DNA from: Hyaloraphidium curvatum
Lineage: Eukaryota > Monoblepharomycota > Hyaloraphidiomycetes > Hyaloraphidiales > Hyaloraphidiaceae
NCBI GenBank assembly: GCA_025558095.1
Contig: JAIVFI010000008.1
Location: forward strand, 558,001 to 622,000
Reading direction: 5' to 3'
DNA: 64,000 bases
Positions 1 through 15,400 of the stretch are shown piece after piece. The first letter of the stretch is position 1; each line of letters starts with the position of its first letter. Made by a program: the position numbers and the translations under genes. The notes beneath the pieces were generated by a model. It searched no databases. It was not told the origin of the DNA and worked only from the letters and a program-made list of their open reading frames with translations.

Positions 1-87
1 CCCCGAGGACACAGGAGCGATGGTGTCGATGGCCTTGAGTGGCAGGATTCGGCGAAAGGAGACTGTAGAGCACAAACACTACATCGC

Positions 88-731
88 CTACTTCTTCTTC
101 GCCGGCTTGGCAGCAGACTTCTCCTGCTCGCCGAACTGCTTCTCCGCGTACGCAACCCTGGAAAGCGAACGATGTTAGCGAAGAGATTAGTAGCTAGGCC
201 GGAGAGGACTAACCAGTCCTCCGGCGCGAAGCGGTAGCTTTCGGGGTCGATGATGACTGCAGATTGCGCTGCGATGAGACCGAGCGACGTTCGGAGTCCG
301 CATCTCACGTACGTGGTGCCACGGCTTGCGCGAGCTCCCGGTCCTTCTGGGCCTGGTAGGCGATGTTCGCCTCCTCAATCAGAAGCTCGTACTCCTTCCG
401 CTTCTCCGCCTCCGCACGCGTCTGCATTATGGCACGGCCCGTGAGCATTCAGGGAATGCCGCGCCGCCAGTCGCCTCCTCGCCTTTGCGAACGCCGTCAA
501 CTCCTTCTGCTTGCCCCAGCCATAGTAAACGCCGTACGCCAATGCGCCCCAGCGCAGGTACTGGCGGGATGCGGCCGCCAATGGGGATGGGGGAGGGGAA
601 AGGGCAGACGGGCCGAAGGAGGCCCAGAGCGAAGCATCGGGGCAGGGAAGCAGGCGCAGGTTGGGCGCGAGTTCGTGGAGCAATACGAGCACACCCACGT
701 TGACGAGAGCGGGATTGATGGCCCCGCTCAT
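88..731 (-). CDS. ATP21: Mitochondrial ATP synthase subunit e
   Basis: Small accessory subunit of the F1Fo ATP synthase in the inner mitochondrial membrane, where subunits e and g drive dimerisation of the complex. Four introns are inferred. The first exon encodes MSGAINPALVN. The second carries the membrane segment LRWGALAYGVYYGWGKQ, which matches the family's RYSALFLGVAYG-type helix with its G-x-x-x-G face. Then comes a charged coiled coil (RAEAEKRKEYELLIEEAN), and the protein ends in a lysine-rich tail (AAKPAKKK). The intron at 422-482 joins in frame only with a GC donor (AAG|GCGAGG). It starts 53 bp from GAA1 in a head-to-head pair. The family call rests on the helix and coiled coil and is fairly sure; the 3' exon joins are less sure. 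Confidence 0.72.
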
Positions 732-784
732 GGCTGCAAGAAGGTGAGTGGAGGTGTGGGGTGGCGCGCCGCGTCGGCGGTATC

Positions 785-3182
785 ATGCCGTCAGTCCTTT
801 CTGAAATGTCGCGCCCCGATCTCGATGCGAAAGCGGCGATTGAAGCGCAGTATGCGAAGCAGGACGTCTTGCTGCGAAAACTGGCGCGATTTGTGTTGGG
901 GCCCTGGGGTTGGATCTTGACTGCCGTCGGAGCAGCGTCTCTTGCGCTGCTTCCGCTCCCGGCACTCCAGAAGTCCACCTATGTGGACGAGAACGGCCTA
1001 TTGCCGGGCCAGGTGTGCACATGAAGCGGTACAGCGCACGAGCTACGTGGCCTGATTGGTGGCATGGCCCAGTTTGTCACCGATTTCTGTTCTCGGCAGC
1101 AGGAACGGTTTCGGCGCGTCCAGGTGGACCTCAAAGGACTAGATGGGCACGAGCAGTCAGTTCTATTGTGCTGTTTTACCGCCGGGGTCATTCATTTGCT
1201 CCAGCTTGCAGACGCGTTACATTCTGGACGCCTTCCGCGAGTTGCGCCTGGAGGCACACTCCTTGAGCGCAAGTTTCGGCGACCTGCAGAGACCAGACAA
1301 TGCGTCCAGCACGCGTGAAGAGACCGTCTACGCCGTGCTGAGAGCTCCGCGCGGCGATGGCACCGAGGCTCTCGTCACCTCGGTGGATCGAGACTGCCTC
1401 TCTGGCGGCAGTGAGTGCGGACGTGAATACCCGCAGGCGTATCTCACGCGGATGTGGGAAGCCAACTCTTTGGGCATCGCTTTGCTGATTGCTCTTGCAG
1501 CCAGCTCCAGCAGTAGGATCCAGCGTTGCACGATCGCTGTCCGTAACCTCATTCCCGCTTGGCAGGACGCTCTCACTGGTCCAAGGACCAAGTCTTCGCC
1601 ATCTTCGCCGGCGGGAGCCTCGGTGCCCAGCAGTGGCTTGATTCGTATCATCAGCTGACTGGTGAGTGCCGCGTTCTGCGTCTGTCGAACGTGGGACCAA
1701 GCTGTCTCTTCCAGGGCCGCCCCATCTATCGCTTCCTGCCCGCGCTGGGGCAATTCAGCAAGCGGTCCATTTGGATCTTTGTGGCGCAGGGGACTCTTTC
1801 ACGAGTCTTGAAGTGACTTACGGTAGGCCGAAGGCTGTGCGTTTTCGCGGTGGGCGGCCACCGACAGACTCGACAGAGGCTCTGAACGGTCAGCTGCCGA
1901 ATCAAGACATAGTCAATGCCGCGGTTGACAACGCCCGGTTTGAGGGCTTTCCCCTTCGTCTGGCCAACCGCGCTGGTCCGGATGCTCAGTCTGGCGACAA
2001 CTCATACCTGAACAATGCGTGTGGCCTGCTGCTGGGCATGGCGCGGTTCATTTCTGGGCTGCCATCCAGTCCTCATGCTCTTTTCCCAAGGTATCCGAGG
2101 TTCATTGACTGTGAATCATCAGTTTGACCGTCCCGTGTAGATTTCGGGTCGACTCTGTCATGTTCACTCCTCGCTCAGCGGATGACGGGCTGCAACGTTT
2201 CGACATGTGTCTCCTTGGCCAGTGTGTTAAAGTGCCGCAACTCTCGGGCAAGAGGTTTTAACCGTTGCGACAGATTCCTCGAATCCACATTGCGAACTCA
2301 CGATGGGCTGCTGGAAAGGCTCCACCATTCGTTCTTCTTCTACCTTATGCCCACCATCGACAGGTTCTTGCCGATATCGTTCTTTCTCCCTCCGCTGGGA
2401 TTGATCCTTCTGGGAATGATGGCCGTGGTGAGTACGAGCGGTGCGAAGAGGTCCCCCGTCAACCGGAGCTTTCTTGAACTCTGGCATGCCAGGTGCTCAG
2501 CATTTGGCACGAACTCCGCCCGGAGAAGCATCCAGTCGTTGCGCACCTGATAGGTCCCGACAAGAGCCTGCTTTATGCTGGGCTTCCGTCCCCGATCGAT
2601 GTACCGATCGTCTCCGCACTGAGCCTCTTCTTTCTCGCGGAAGCGGTGGCATGTGTCACCTGGATTCTTTGCCGCACATATCACACGGTGGGGATTCTCG
2701 TGGCGTGTCTCGTGGCAGGAGGGCTCACAGAGGAGCAGAACCCGGCCTTGCCCGCAGCAATCGCTGCGGTGACATTCGCGGTGCTGCCCCTTTGCGCCAA
2801 GAAGTTCGCTGCGGAAGCAGGCTCGGACTCTCGGCGTTTGGGACTGACGGTGTCGCTGGGCACCGCTATGCAGGCCGTGCCCACCCTGATGGCGATCTCC
2901 CTCCTCAACTTCCCGTTGGCGGTCCTGCTCAGCGTTGCCGTTTCCGTGGCACAGAGACTGAGCCTCAACGGGCGTGGGAAAGGGCTGAGGCTTGTTGCTA
3001 TTGCAAGCGTCGGTCTTTCCGTCCCGGCGTTGGTGGCGGCAAGTTCCGGCCAGTCCGTGCAATCGGGACTTCAGCAGCTTGTTCTGGGCTACGCCATCCA
3101 TGGAGCGTGGGCCCTACCGTTGCTGCTGCTGTGGTATATGCCTACGGTGTTGCTCTTTGCGGTCGGCATGTACTTGATGTGA
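785..3182 (+). CDS. GAA1: GPI transamidase subunit GAA1/GPAA1
   Basis: Subunit of the ER GPI transamidase, which swaps the C-terminal signal of precursor proteins for a GPI anchor; GAA1 has an M28-peptidase-like lumenal fold. The N-terminus holds one membrane helix (FVLGPWGWILTAVGAASLAL), followed by the family signature STYVDENGLLPGQ. Later exons give VYAVLRAPRGDGTEALV, a segment resembling HFRG-x-YWAKDIVFL, LNGQLPNQD, and LLERLHHSFFFYLMP, the hallmark before the C-terminal membrane bundle. The last exon (2493-3182) is a run of hydrophobic helices ending MYLM. At least five introns of about 50 nt split the gene. The start is the first ATG in frame; a second at 809 is possible. It is divergent from the ATP synthase e gene. 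Confidence 0.9.
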
Positions 3183-6127
<2,945 letters not shown>

Positions 6128-6185
6128 CGTGCGGCGTTCCCGCCGCCCCGGGCCCTGGAACTTGCTTTAGCAACGTAGATCGAAC

Positions 6186-7697
6186 ATGCGCACCTCTCAG
6201 AGGACCGAACTTCCACCGGACCGCCGTTCGCGTAAATGGTGGGCCTATTGGGGGCGATGCCGGAGCTTGGAGCTCATCGATGCCCAGGCATCCCTGAGCC
6301 CGAACGCAAAGACCGCGGCAGACCCCCAGGCCAAGAAACCAAAGAAGAAACCCCCGCCCACTCCGGAGGAATTAGAGTCCATGATTCAATCCAAGGTGCT
6401 TAGCATTTGGGGACTGGCGCCTCTTCAATGGTTCCTGGGTTTTGATGCCCAGGCTGCTCCAGATACATCAGCTGGAATCGGAGCGGACGAGCCTTGAAGA
6501 GGAGGAGGACGCGATGGGTCGGTTGTCGCCCAGTCCCGTTCCTCTTCCCGATTGGACGCCGTGTTCTCTCCTATGGCCAGACAAGGCGATCAAGAACGCG
6601 ACCACCGAAATCAACAAGCTGGCGGAGAGCACGCATGGGGACACTGCTGCGCTGCAGGCCAAGTACATTGGCCTGTTCGAGACGTACAAGGTGCTGGAAC
6701 GGGACTACGCAAAGCTTAAGAAGAAATATGAGCTGGTGCGGTGGCTTTGCCTCCAGGGAACATCTTGAGGAGGCTGACTCGATGGCGGCAGGCAAACAAA
6801 GAACGCGACTCTGGTGGGATCACTTGTGTCCGGAAGCGTGACGACCTAACGCAAGTTGCAAATCGTCAGCAAAGTCCGATTTGGCGAAAGCAAATGCTCA
6901 GAAGCAAAAGGTGGAGACGGTGTGCCGCGAACTGCAGAAAGAGAATCGCAAGATCAAGGCACGTTCTCGCTGGCTTGGCTTGACAAGTCGATTGACCAAG
7001 CCTTAGGATGAGAGCCAACGACTAGCGCAGTCGGAGCAGCAGAAGCGGGAGGAGCTGTCGTCCAAATTCGAAAGCACGATTTGGGAGATCAAGTCGAAGA
7101 TGGAGGAGGAATCGGACGATCGGAGCCAGACCCTTGACGAAGCAGAAGTAGGGTAAGTCAGCATGCTGAGCGCCGCGACAAGATCTGCAACACGTGGAGC
7201 GCCTGCAGGCGAACACGAGATCGGTTAAGGAGCTTCCTCCAACAGTACGAGCTGCGGGAAAAACACTTCAACTCTTTGATGCGGTCGAAGGAGGTAGAAT
7301 ACCAGCTCCTGGAGGCAAGATGCGAGCAGCAGCGGCAGCTCATGGAGCAGGAAGCTCTGAAAGTGGGCGATCTCGCAGCATCTAGCCGCACACACTGACA
7401 AGCCACGTCGCACAGGTGAGTTCGCTGAGGGGCCAGCTTACGTCTTTCGCGAAATCGGAGGCGGATCTCCGCAGTCAGCTTGCGACGTACATCAGCAAAT
7501 TCAAGACTGTCGAGGAAACCCTCACCCGCTCAAACGAAATCTTCCTTTCGTTCAAGAGCGAGATCGAAGCTACGTCTAAACGGACCAAACGCTTCGAACA
7601 GCTGTGCCGCGCTCTCCAACAAGAGCGCAACGACTTGAGGACACGCCTTGCCAAATACGAGAAGGTGGACATGGCAGATCCGATTGATGTTGACTAG
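6186..7697 (+). CDS. Taxilin family coiled-coil protein
   Basis: Taxilins are long coiled-coil proteins that bind free syntaxins and act in vesicle traffic. Visible segments in order: NKLAESTHGDTAALQAKYIG, VETVCRELQKENRKIK (the family's LCRELQKxN signature), EEQQKREELSSKFESTIWEI-like text, a YELREKHFNSLMRSKEVEY segment encoded around 7240-7300, and FKTVEETLTRSNEIFLSFKS, then CRALQQERNDL. These match the taxilin order throughout. It ends KVDMADPIDVD. Several introns interrupt it. The start is uncertain: 6186 is the first ATG of a basic leader, and a short first exon could lie elsewhere. Confidence 0.85.
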
Positions 7698-7784
7698 TTT
7701 CAATTGAGCAAAAAGTGGTATCACGACTTGAGCAAATCTTGCAGCTCGGCCTCCCATGCGGCCGCATCTGTCCGTCCAAAATGG

Positions 7785-8937
7785 TCAGGGGCTACAGCGG
7801 TCGGCGCAACCCGTCCTACCTGTGTCCTCCTTGCCGGCCTCCCCGAGACCCCCAGCCAAATCGTCGTCTGGACCGGCGGAGAAGTCCTCGCCTATTTCGG
7901 CTCTCAACGCCGCATCTAAATCGTCCACTGCCGCCTCTGCCCCAGACTCCTCGGCCTTCGTCTCGGCACCCTCTTGAGTCACTTCGTCCAGCTTTGCTGA
8001 CAGTGCCAGCGCTTGCTTAATCAGACCGACCCTAGGCTGAAGGATTTGGCTTCTTGCCTCATTCGGATCACGACAAGCCCTACCTGTAGAAGTAGTTTGA
8101 CCAAAATGCCTGAGAACGAGTGTGAGACAACATGCGAACAACGAATGATGTCCTCCCTGCCTTCTCCTTGATGTGGGACGGCACCAGCGCGAACCTCATC
8201 TTCTCCAAAGCTGGATCAGCCCGCAAGGTCGCCTGCCACGAGTCGCCAATGAGCCTTTCCAATTCACGTAGGCAAGACCACCCAACCATAGCCGACGGCA
8301 ACACAGCAGGAAGGTCAAACTCAAAGTCCGTGCCTGCGTTCTGCTCAGCAAGCGACGGACAAAGGCAGGGAAGCGTTACCTGCGGGTGGCTCCACCAAGA
8401 AGTTCCGCTTAAGGAGGAGAGCCAAGATCAGAGATCGATAACTAGCGGCCCCTGGGCAACAACCTTGTCCTGGCGGGATGTGAGTCAACGAGGCCAAAGT
8501 GCCACCGGCCGTTCTCACCGAAGACAGGCCCAAAACTTGCCGCCTCAACTCGTCCTCATTCACTGAGCCGTCCTTCCACACAGGCTCCGCGTCCGGAAAC
8601 TCTGGAGCTCGCTCAGCACAGGTCCCCGATGAAGGGAGGCGGCCCACCATCCGCGAAGTACTCGTTCGCCTCCTTCTTCTGACGAACGAACTCCTGTCGC
8701 TCCTTCTCAAACTCTCCCAAACGCTTCTCCGTCTCCTCCTCGATCGTCTACCGGGGGTTTCAACTGCGGCCCCGCCGTTCAAGCGGACTCGCGAACCTTG
8801 ACCGTCTTGGCCGCCGTTTCTTTCACATAGTCGAGCGTCGTGGCCAGGCCAGTAGTCAAAGATGACGTGAATGTGCTCCAGGAACTAAACGCAGGGAAAG
8901 GCGAGGCCTTCGGAGCCTTCTCCGCGGCGTCCTCCAT
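7785..8937 (-). CDS. BSD-domain protein (BSDC1-like)
   Basis: Small protein with an N-terminal amphipathic region (FSSWSTFTSSLTTGLATTLD, YVKETAAKTVK) and a BSD domain. The BSD signature is clear: ALEKMRFALVPSHIKEKA, then, across an intron, FWSNYFYRVGLIKQAL with the invariant tryptophan and aromatic pair. The C-terminus is acidic (repeated DD/EE). BSDC1 proteins are poorly characterised; BSD domains also occur in TFIIH p62 and in synapse-associated proteins, so only the domain is certain. Central exons (8345-8782) encode a charged helix, EKRLGEFEKERQEFVRQKKE. The start is the ATG before EDAAEKAPK. It is head to head with NAA25. Confidence 0.8.
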
Positions 8938-9036
8938 GGCGCTTCGGCGCTTCGTCGGTTTCTGAGAGGCTTTGTCTCCGCGCGTGCGCGCGCGCGTGGT
9001 CGGGGACGGTTCTTGCCAGTTCGGGGGCGGCTCGTG
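8938..9036. promoter_or_regulatory. Divergent promoter BSD protein / NAA25 with (CG)n tract
   Basis: The 99 bp between two divergent start codons must carry both promoters unless these reach into the genes. It has no TATA box. A 20-nt purely alternating purine-pyrimidine run of CG/TG steps lies at 8979-8998, a sequence type able to form Z-DNA. Confidence 0.45.
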
Positions 9037-12000
9037 ATGAGCGATGCTGCCGAATGGCGCGTGCGCGCGATTTGGGACGCGATTGACGGAGGAAGCTACA
9101 AGCAGGCGATCCAGCTCGCGCAGAAGAGCTTGAAGAAGAATCCCGGAGCTCCAATATTCGAAGCCTTGCATGCCCTCGCTTCTCTCCGGCTCGGGAGGGT
9201 CGATGAGGCGCTCCATCTTTGCGATTCGGCACGCCGGAATGGGGCAACGGACAAGGCGGTGTTGCCGATCTTGGCCCAGATATACGGCCAAGCGGGGAGG
9301 CGTGAGAACGAGCGGCGCCCCCCTGGAACTCTGCCCGCTCAAGCCTGTTGCCACAGAGAAGGAGATATCTAAGCTTTATGAAGCAGCACACGCGGCAGCG
9401 CCAAGGAACGAGGAGCTTGGGAACCTCTGGTTCATGTCTCTCGTGAGGGATCAGAACCTGAAGGAGCAGCAGCAGGTGGGCATCCCTCGACATGTATTCG
9501 ACCATCAGCCTCAAACGGGGTGTCGCAAGCTCGCTTTGAAACTCCACAAGCAGTTCAAGGGCGCCAAGTACCTCGTCTGGGCGGCCCTCAGTGCCTTTCT
9601 TCAGGTGACCCCGCCTCTGGCTGAAGCTTGTGCAATGTCGTTGACTTGGCGTCAGGCTGAAGATGGCCTGGCAGACTCTGCGCTCATGTATGCCCTATCG
9701 GAGCGCATGATGGCAAGAGCTTTTGCGGAAATGGGGCAACCGAGCACGGAAGGTAGGGATGCCAGTGGGAGACCAAGTCCACGGCTCACCGGGACCCTAG
9801 CCGTGCTGTTGCAACTGGACATACTCACCCGGCAGGGGAAGCACGCCGATGTGCTCGCTTTTTTAGAGGGACCGTCGGTGCAGAAGAGCTTCTTGGTCAA
9901 GGAGCAGTACACTCGGCTCTTCATGGCAGCCCTTGCAACCCTTGGCAGGCATGCCGACGTTCGGACATCGGCCATGGAGCTTCTGAGCGAAAGGTATTGC
10001 TTGCGGGCATATTGGATCAGCCAGTTCTGAGCGATTGATGGCAGGCCAGATGATTGGGAAGCCTGGAGTGTCCTCATTAAGGCGTGGTTGGCCGATGAGT
10101 CCGCAAACGGGGAGCTGTAGGTATCCGTGCATGCGTTCCGCGCGCTAACTCATCAGTGGAGCAGAGCCTCGCCGCCCGCGGAACTGGTAAACTACTTGCG
10201 CGACCGGAAAGCAGCAGCAAACGGGTCCGAACGGACATTCATGCTCGCGGAGTTGGAGATTGCGGGACGAAACAGTGCTGCACGAGTCGAGGCATTGCGG
10301 AACTACATCACCGTGTTCGATCAGCAGTATCACATGGTTTCAGATGTCGCTTCGTTTCTTGACGACGCGGTTGACGATGACGGGAAGCAAGCCTTGCTTT
10401 CTTTCGTGCGGGAAAGATACGATTCCTCTGAGGTAGGATCCAGTGCCATTGCTTCTCGGCGACTCTGACCACACGTTTCGCAAGAACTTGGCGACCAGAA
10501 TCAATATGCTCAAGCTACGCAGGATGCTCGGGGAGCACTCTCAGATGAGCGGAAATGAGCTGCTCAATGCAGCAGACGAGGCGTGGGACATCTATGTCCC
10601 TTCTCTTCAAGGTGGGAGAGGCCCGCGATGCATGCATCGTTTTCGTATCTCATGGCGAGCCTTTAGGATCACCTACGAAAGATCAGCCGCATCTGGATGA
10701 CTTGGCACTCTTGTGCTCCCACATGCTGCACGACTTGATGCGAAGTTCGAGTACGTGGTCTTTGGCCGCCGAACACGTGCGTTTGCTTATCTTGTCATTG
10801 CGCAGAGAGCAGCACCCACGGACTCGTTGCTATCGCGGTGCTTGAAACTGCTTTGGAGCGAAGCCCAGCCAACTTTCAAATCACAATGGCCCTGATCAGG
10901 CTGTACTGCACGTTTGGTTGGCTGCGGTCCGATCCTTGGCGTGATTCCTCTTAACTTCGCCCCAGGGAACTTTACTCGTTCAGTCGAGCTTTACGAAACC
11001 CTTTCAATCAAGCACGTGCAGCACGACACCTTGAGGTATTTGCGCCCAAAGTGCGCTGCGCACGTGCTTACGCTGCGACCAGCTACCTCCTTGCGGATCT
11101 CATCGACAGCATTGCTCCGCCTGACGTCGTCGCCAAGTTCCTCCGTTCGGCGCAGGGCATTTATGCTTCGAACGAAACGGAGACGCCGCAAATGATGATC
11201 AAAGCATACGAGAACAACACGTACTCGAAGGTTGAATCGCCTGGCATGGTATAGGAGCTATGCATTGATTGCTCGCGCAGGTGCCAGAGTTCCGCGCCTT
11301 CAAGGGGCGGTTGGAACGTTCTCTGCAACGGTGGACCTCTGCGTGCCTCGCTGTCTACAACGGCGTGGCCAAAGCTATTCCCTCCGTGGAAGGGATGAAG
11401 GCCCCCCTTGGGACCGCATTGCCTCTCCGTGCTGCGGACCTTTCGGACAATCAAGACCGCGCAGTCTTCTCCGACTGGAACAAGGTCGGAGCTTGTTCTT
11501 TCGAGGAACTTTCGAGGCCTCTGCGTCGCCGAGAAGTGAGGGTCACCTCAGGCTTGCCGCTCCACGCCACTGACCGGTTGATCAGGAAACCTGGGTGAAA
11601 ATTCACGTTGCCGTCATTGATGCTGCGCGCTACATGCTTGCGGGGAGCGGAAACGGGGACGCCCACGACATCCTTCAACGTCTACAAGATCCGCTCGCCG
11701 ACGCAGAAGTCCGCAGCAAGGTCAAACCACTGTCCTTTGTTTTGGCGATGCATTGACATTCGTTCTCCAGGTTGAGAGCTACGACATGCAGCTTGCCCAA
11801 GTCATTTTGCATTTCCTGTCATCGTTCTGTGGAAAGTCTGACGGTGAATGACTCGGGGAATGCGGCGAGCACACTCGGTGCTCACGAGACTTCTTTCCAG
11901 TTGTCGACAATGCAGTCGCTACAATCACTAATATCGACCGTAGGCGATCTGCGCATCGCTCCGCGGCGACGTTGACTGTTTCTTGTCCCACAGATGCCTG

Positions 12001-12423
12001 TCGAGAAACCGTTCGCGGTCTTGGCGAGACCCCGTTGTGGGATACGAGAGCCATGGCGACGATCATGCAGGGCACTCTGGTCTGACCAATTCGCTCCGCG
12101 CAAGACAATCGAAGGCTGATGAATGCCAACTTCCTCAGACTCTCGCCGTGGTACGCATGTTGCTTCATCATGCTGGTAAGCAGGCGTCGATGGGGACTGC
12201 GTTCGCCGAAGCGCTGGAGAAATCCAGCTTGGAGGTTCGGCGAGCAGCAGAGAGCCTTCAGCAGCGTCCAAACCCGCCGGACCCCGATCTCGCCGAGGTT
12301 CGGGGAACCCAGCTGGAGATCCTTGCTTCAGCAAAGCTGGCATCAATCATGCACAACCTCCGCAAAGACTATGCGACGTTTGTGCAAGAACTCGGGCGCA
12401 GAGCGCGCTCCTTTCGGCCCTAA
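9037..12423 (+). CDS. NAA25: NatB auxiliary subunit NAA25 (Mdm20)
   Basis: Non-catalytic, TPR-rich subunit of the NatB N-terminal acetyltransferase, which anchors the catalytic NAA20 to ribosomes and acetylates Met-Asp/Glu/Asn/Gln N-termini. The N-terminus is diagnostic: IWDAIDGGSYKQAIQLAQKS, LKKNPGAPIFEALHALASLR, DEALHLCDSA, VLPILAQIYGQAGR, followed by KLYEAAHAAAPRNEELGN. Later exons encode further helical repeats and end LRKDYATFVQELGRRARSF. About ten introns. ATG 9037 was chosen because family similarity begins at once after it; an alternative ATG lies at 9013. Its stop codon overlaps that of the convergent synaptojanin gene. Confidence 0.87.
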
Positions 12424-15400
12424 TCGTCGAAAGTGACCCAGCCTTGCTGAGGCGTCGGGGGGCTCGCGGGAGACACGGCCACCTGTGCAGGAATTTCGCG
12501 GAACGGGTTCTTCGCCGCCAGCTTGCGCTCCAAGGTCTCACTGGACCGAAACGGGTTCCTGGCTTTCGATGCGGCCCCAGTTCGCCGCAGTGGTTTACCG
12601 TCGTCCCACCACTGCGCGGCCTTGAACCCATTCGCCACTCCAGACTGCGCATGGGCGGCGCCAGCGCGGCCGGATCTCGTAATGGAGGCAAGGATCTCCC
12701 CGCGGATCTTTCCGGCCTTGGCGTGGTCGACGATCTGCGCCTCCATGCGGAACACGGCCTTGACTGGAATGCCACTGTCAATGCGTGGATATGATCGCCG
12801 ACGTGGCGCCGAACGAACCAGGTTTGTGGTCCGACGTCGTCATCGTCTGGACGGAGGAGTAGTCGAGGAGCTCCAGAGGTTGGCCGCTCGCGCTTCGGTA
12901 AAGGATGCGGTCGCACCACGCCGGCACCCGCCCCTTTTCGTTCTCGTACGAGGCGACTGTGCCGTTGGCGATCTTGTACGTAGGAGGGAAGGTGATCTTT
13001 GCCTCGGTGTACCCTTCAAAGACACGGCCATTGCCGTGTTCCCTGATGAGCTGATCGTAGGCAAGGAGCTCTTGATAGCCGAAGTCAGTGTCCACGGATT
13101 GCACCGTCGCAATCGCCGACTCGTAGTCCAAGTCCACGCGGTAGTTGAAGTCCCCCGCGAAGATCACGAAGCTTCAAGCCGCGATTGAGCTCGGTTAGCT
13201 TTTCAGCACGGCAAACCCACTCGTGGTCCTCGAGCCTCTTTCCCCGGAACCTGATGCCATCGGTGATGGTGCGGTAGTCGCGGTTGCGGTCAGCCACGTT
13301 GCTCTGCCCGGCAGCCAAGTGCGCGGTGACGAAGCACAGCGACGTGTCATGGAAGTTGAGCCGTATGGCGACACCCCCTGCCAACAAGGGTTAAACGCCT
13401 CGAAAAAAGACGCCAGAGAAGCCAGACCTTTGTTCCCCGCCAAACCAGAGAGACCCGTCTTCTGCTGGGAGACCTCGACGTGGCGCACATCGTCGACTAG
13501 GTTCTCGAGCGCATACTGCGGTCGGGTGAAGTCAGCAGCAGCGCGTGATGATGCTGCTGCGAGCTTCCGAACCAGGGAAAGCGACGCGCCGACGAGCTGC
13601 ACGGATCTGAGAAGCACGTAGGAAGCCGAGTAAACGTAGTTCATGGTCCGCAGAAGGTCCTTTTCCCATGCTATCCGACGGTTCACGTCCGCGGCGACAA
13701 TCTGCTGCGGCGTGAGCTCGACGACTTGAGGGAGGAAAAGCGTCGATCGCTATGCGCGGACGTAGATGCAAGCACCACCCACTTTCTTGGAAAGCGAGCG
13801 CGATAAACTCGGGAGGCGCCTTCAAACCAGACTCAAGCCAGGGGCTGAGGTCTTCTCCCGGAGTCTTGCCGTTCACGTTCCACGTGCCAATGAGCGCATG
13901 CACCGTCCGCCGCCTCGTGTACTCCGACTCCCGGGCCTTCATGCGGGCGGCGACGGCTTCCCTGACGACGTCGCGGAGCAGGAACGACTTCTCGGGGATT
14001 CCGGTGCCCAGCAGGATGTCGATCGTTTCCTGCCGCGACTTGTCGACGAAGTTGTTCACCACGAACCGCTGCACCGACTTGGACGCGCTGTTTCGCGGGC
14101 GTCAGCGCGGGCTGCAGCAAAGGTCGAAGGACCACCCACTCGTCCAAGATGCCCGCGAGGGTCTGCTTCCCTTTGCGGGTGGCCGAGCTGCGGATGGCCC
14201 CGCTCCCCGCGTAGATCTTGGACAGCGCATCGCCGTTGTCGCTCCACAGGTTGCGCCAGGTGGCCTCCGCCTCGGGGGAAAACACCGCGACGGGGTCCGC
14301 GTCGAGATACTCGACCGCGTGGCGGGTGACCACCTGGAGCGCCATGAAGGTCTGCACCACGTTGGTGCGGTCCAGGCAGTCCAGGCAGTTGATCCGGAGG
14401 TGGCCGCCCTGCAGCAGGAGCGGGTGCCGCGAGTCCTTGTGGAAGAGGAAGTAGCCCGCCCGGTCCAGCCATTTGGCGACCGCGCTGTACAGGTAGACCA
14501 GGTTGTCAAAATTGCCGTTCCTGCACTCGGCGTGGACGTCGAAGTTCTCTGCAGAGCGGGTGAGCCCCGGCAGCCGACGGTCGTTCGCCAGACGAGCTCA
14601 CTTAGCTGCACCGCCTCCTGCAGCTCCGGGATGCTCCTCTCGAAGTGATGCCGGTATGCCGATGTCAGGACGACCTCCGGTTCCTTGGCGCTGAGGAGGT
14701 CTGGGTTGCGTCAGCGACGGCCCACCCCAGCACGGACCCGACCCACTCAGGATCTGGATATCCCCGTAGGCCTCGACCAGGCGGGCAAAGTGGTTCCGGA
14801 ACGCGGGCCCGGTGGCCTCGCTGCCGCGCGCGATCTCGATGCGCTGCGTGAAGCCCTGCACGCCGGGCTGCTCCCAGAAAATGGGGACGGAGCCGCGGAG
14901 CTGGACAAAGGAGAGGAGGTACTGCGGGGAGTCGAGCACGAGCTCTGGCGGGGGAAGGATCAGAGAGGGCGGCTGCGGCGGACCGCAACACGCGGACCCA
15001 CCCGTCTCCACAAAGTTGGCCACGTTGCCCTCGTCGTCGACGCCCCTCGTGGAGAAGCGGGTGCCGGCTCTGCGGCAGCTCAGACGCGAGATGAGCACCA
15101 GCTGGTTCAGCGACCCCGAGCGGTCCTGGATCCGGACGTTGCCCGCGCCGACGAAGCCCTGGACCATGGCGAGCATGAGCCCCGAGGCGTCCAGCTCGGC
15201 CTTTTCGTCGTCCAGCATGCCGTCCCGGATGTAGAGCAGGTCCTTGAGCATGTGCCTGTTCCACAGGAACTCCTCCGAGCACTCGTCAAAGTCCAGCGCG
15301 GGCTGCGCGCCGGGGCTCTCTGCGTGCTGCTGCTGCAGCGACCGCGTGAGGTCCATGGCGGTGCTGAAGTAGAAGCTGCCGTTGGAGAGGTAGCGCTGCG

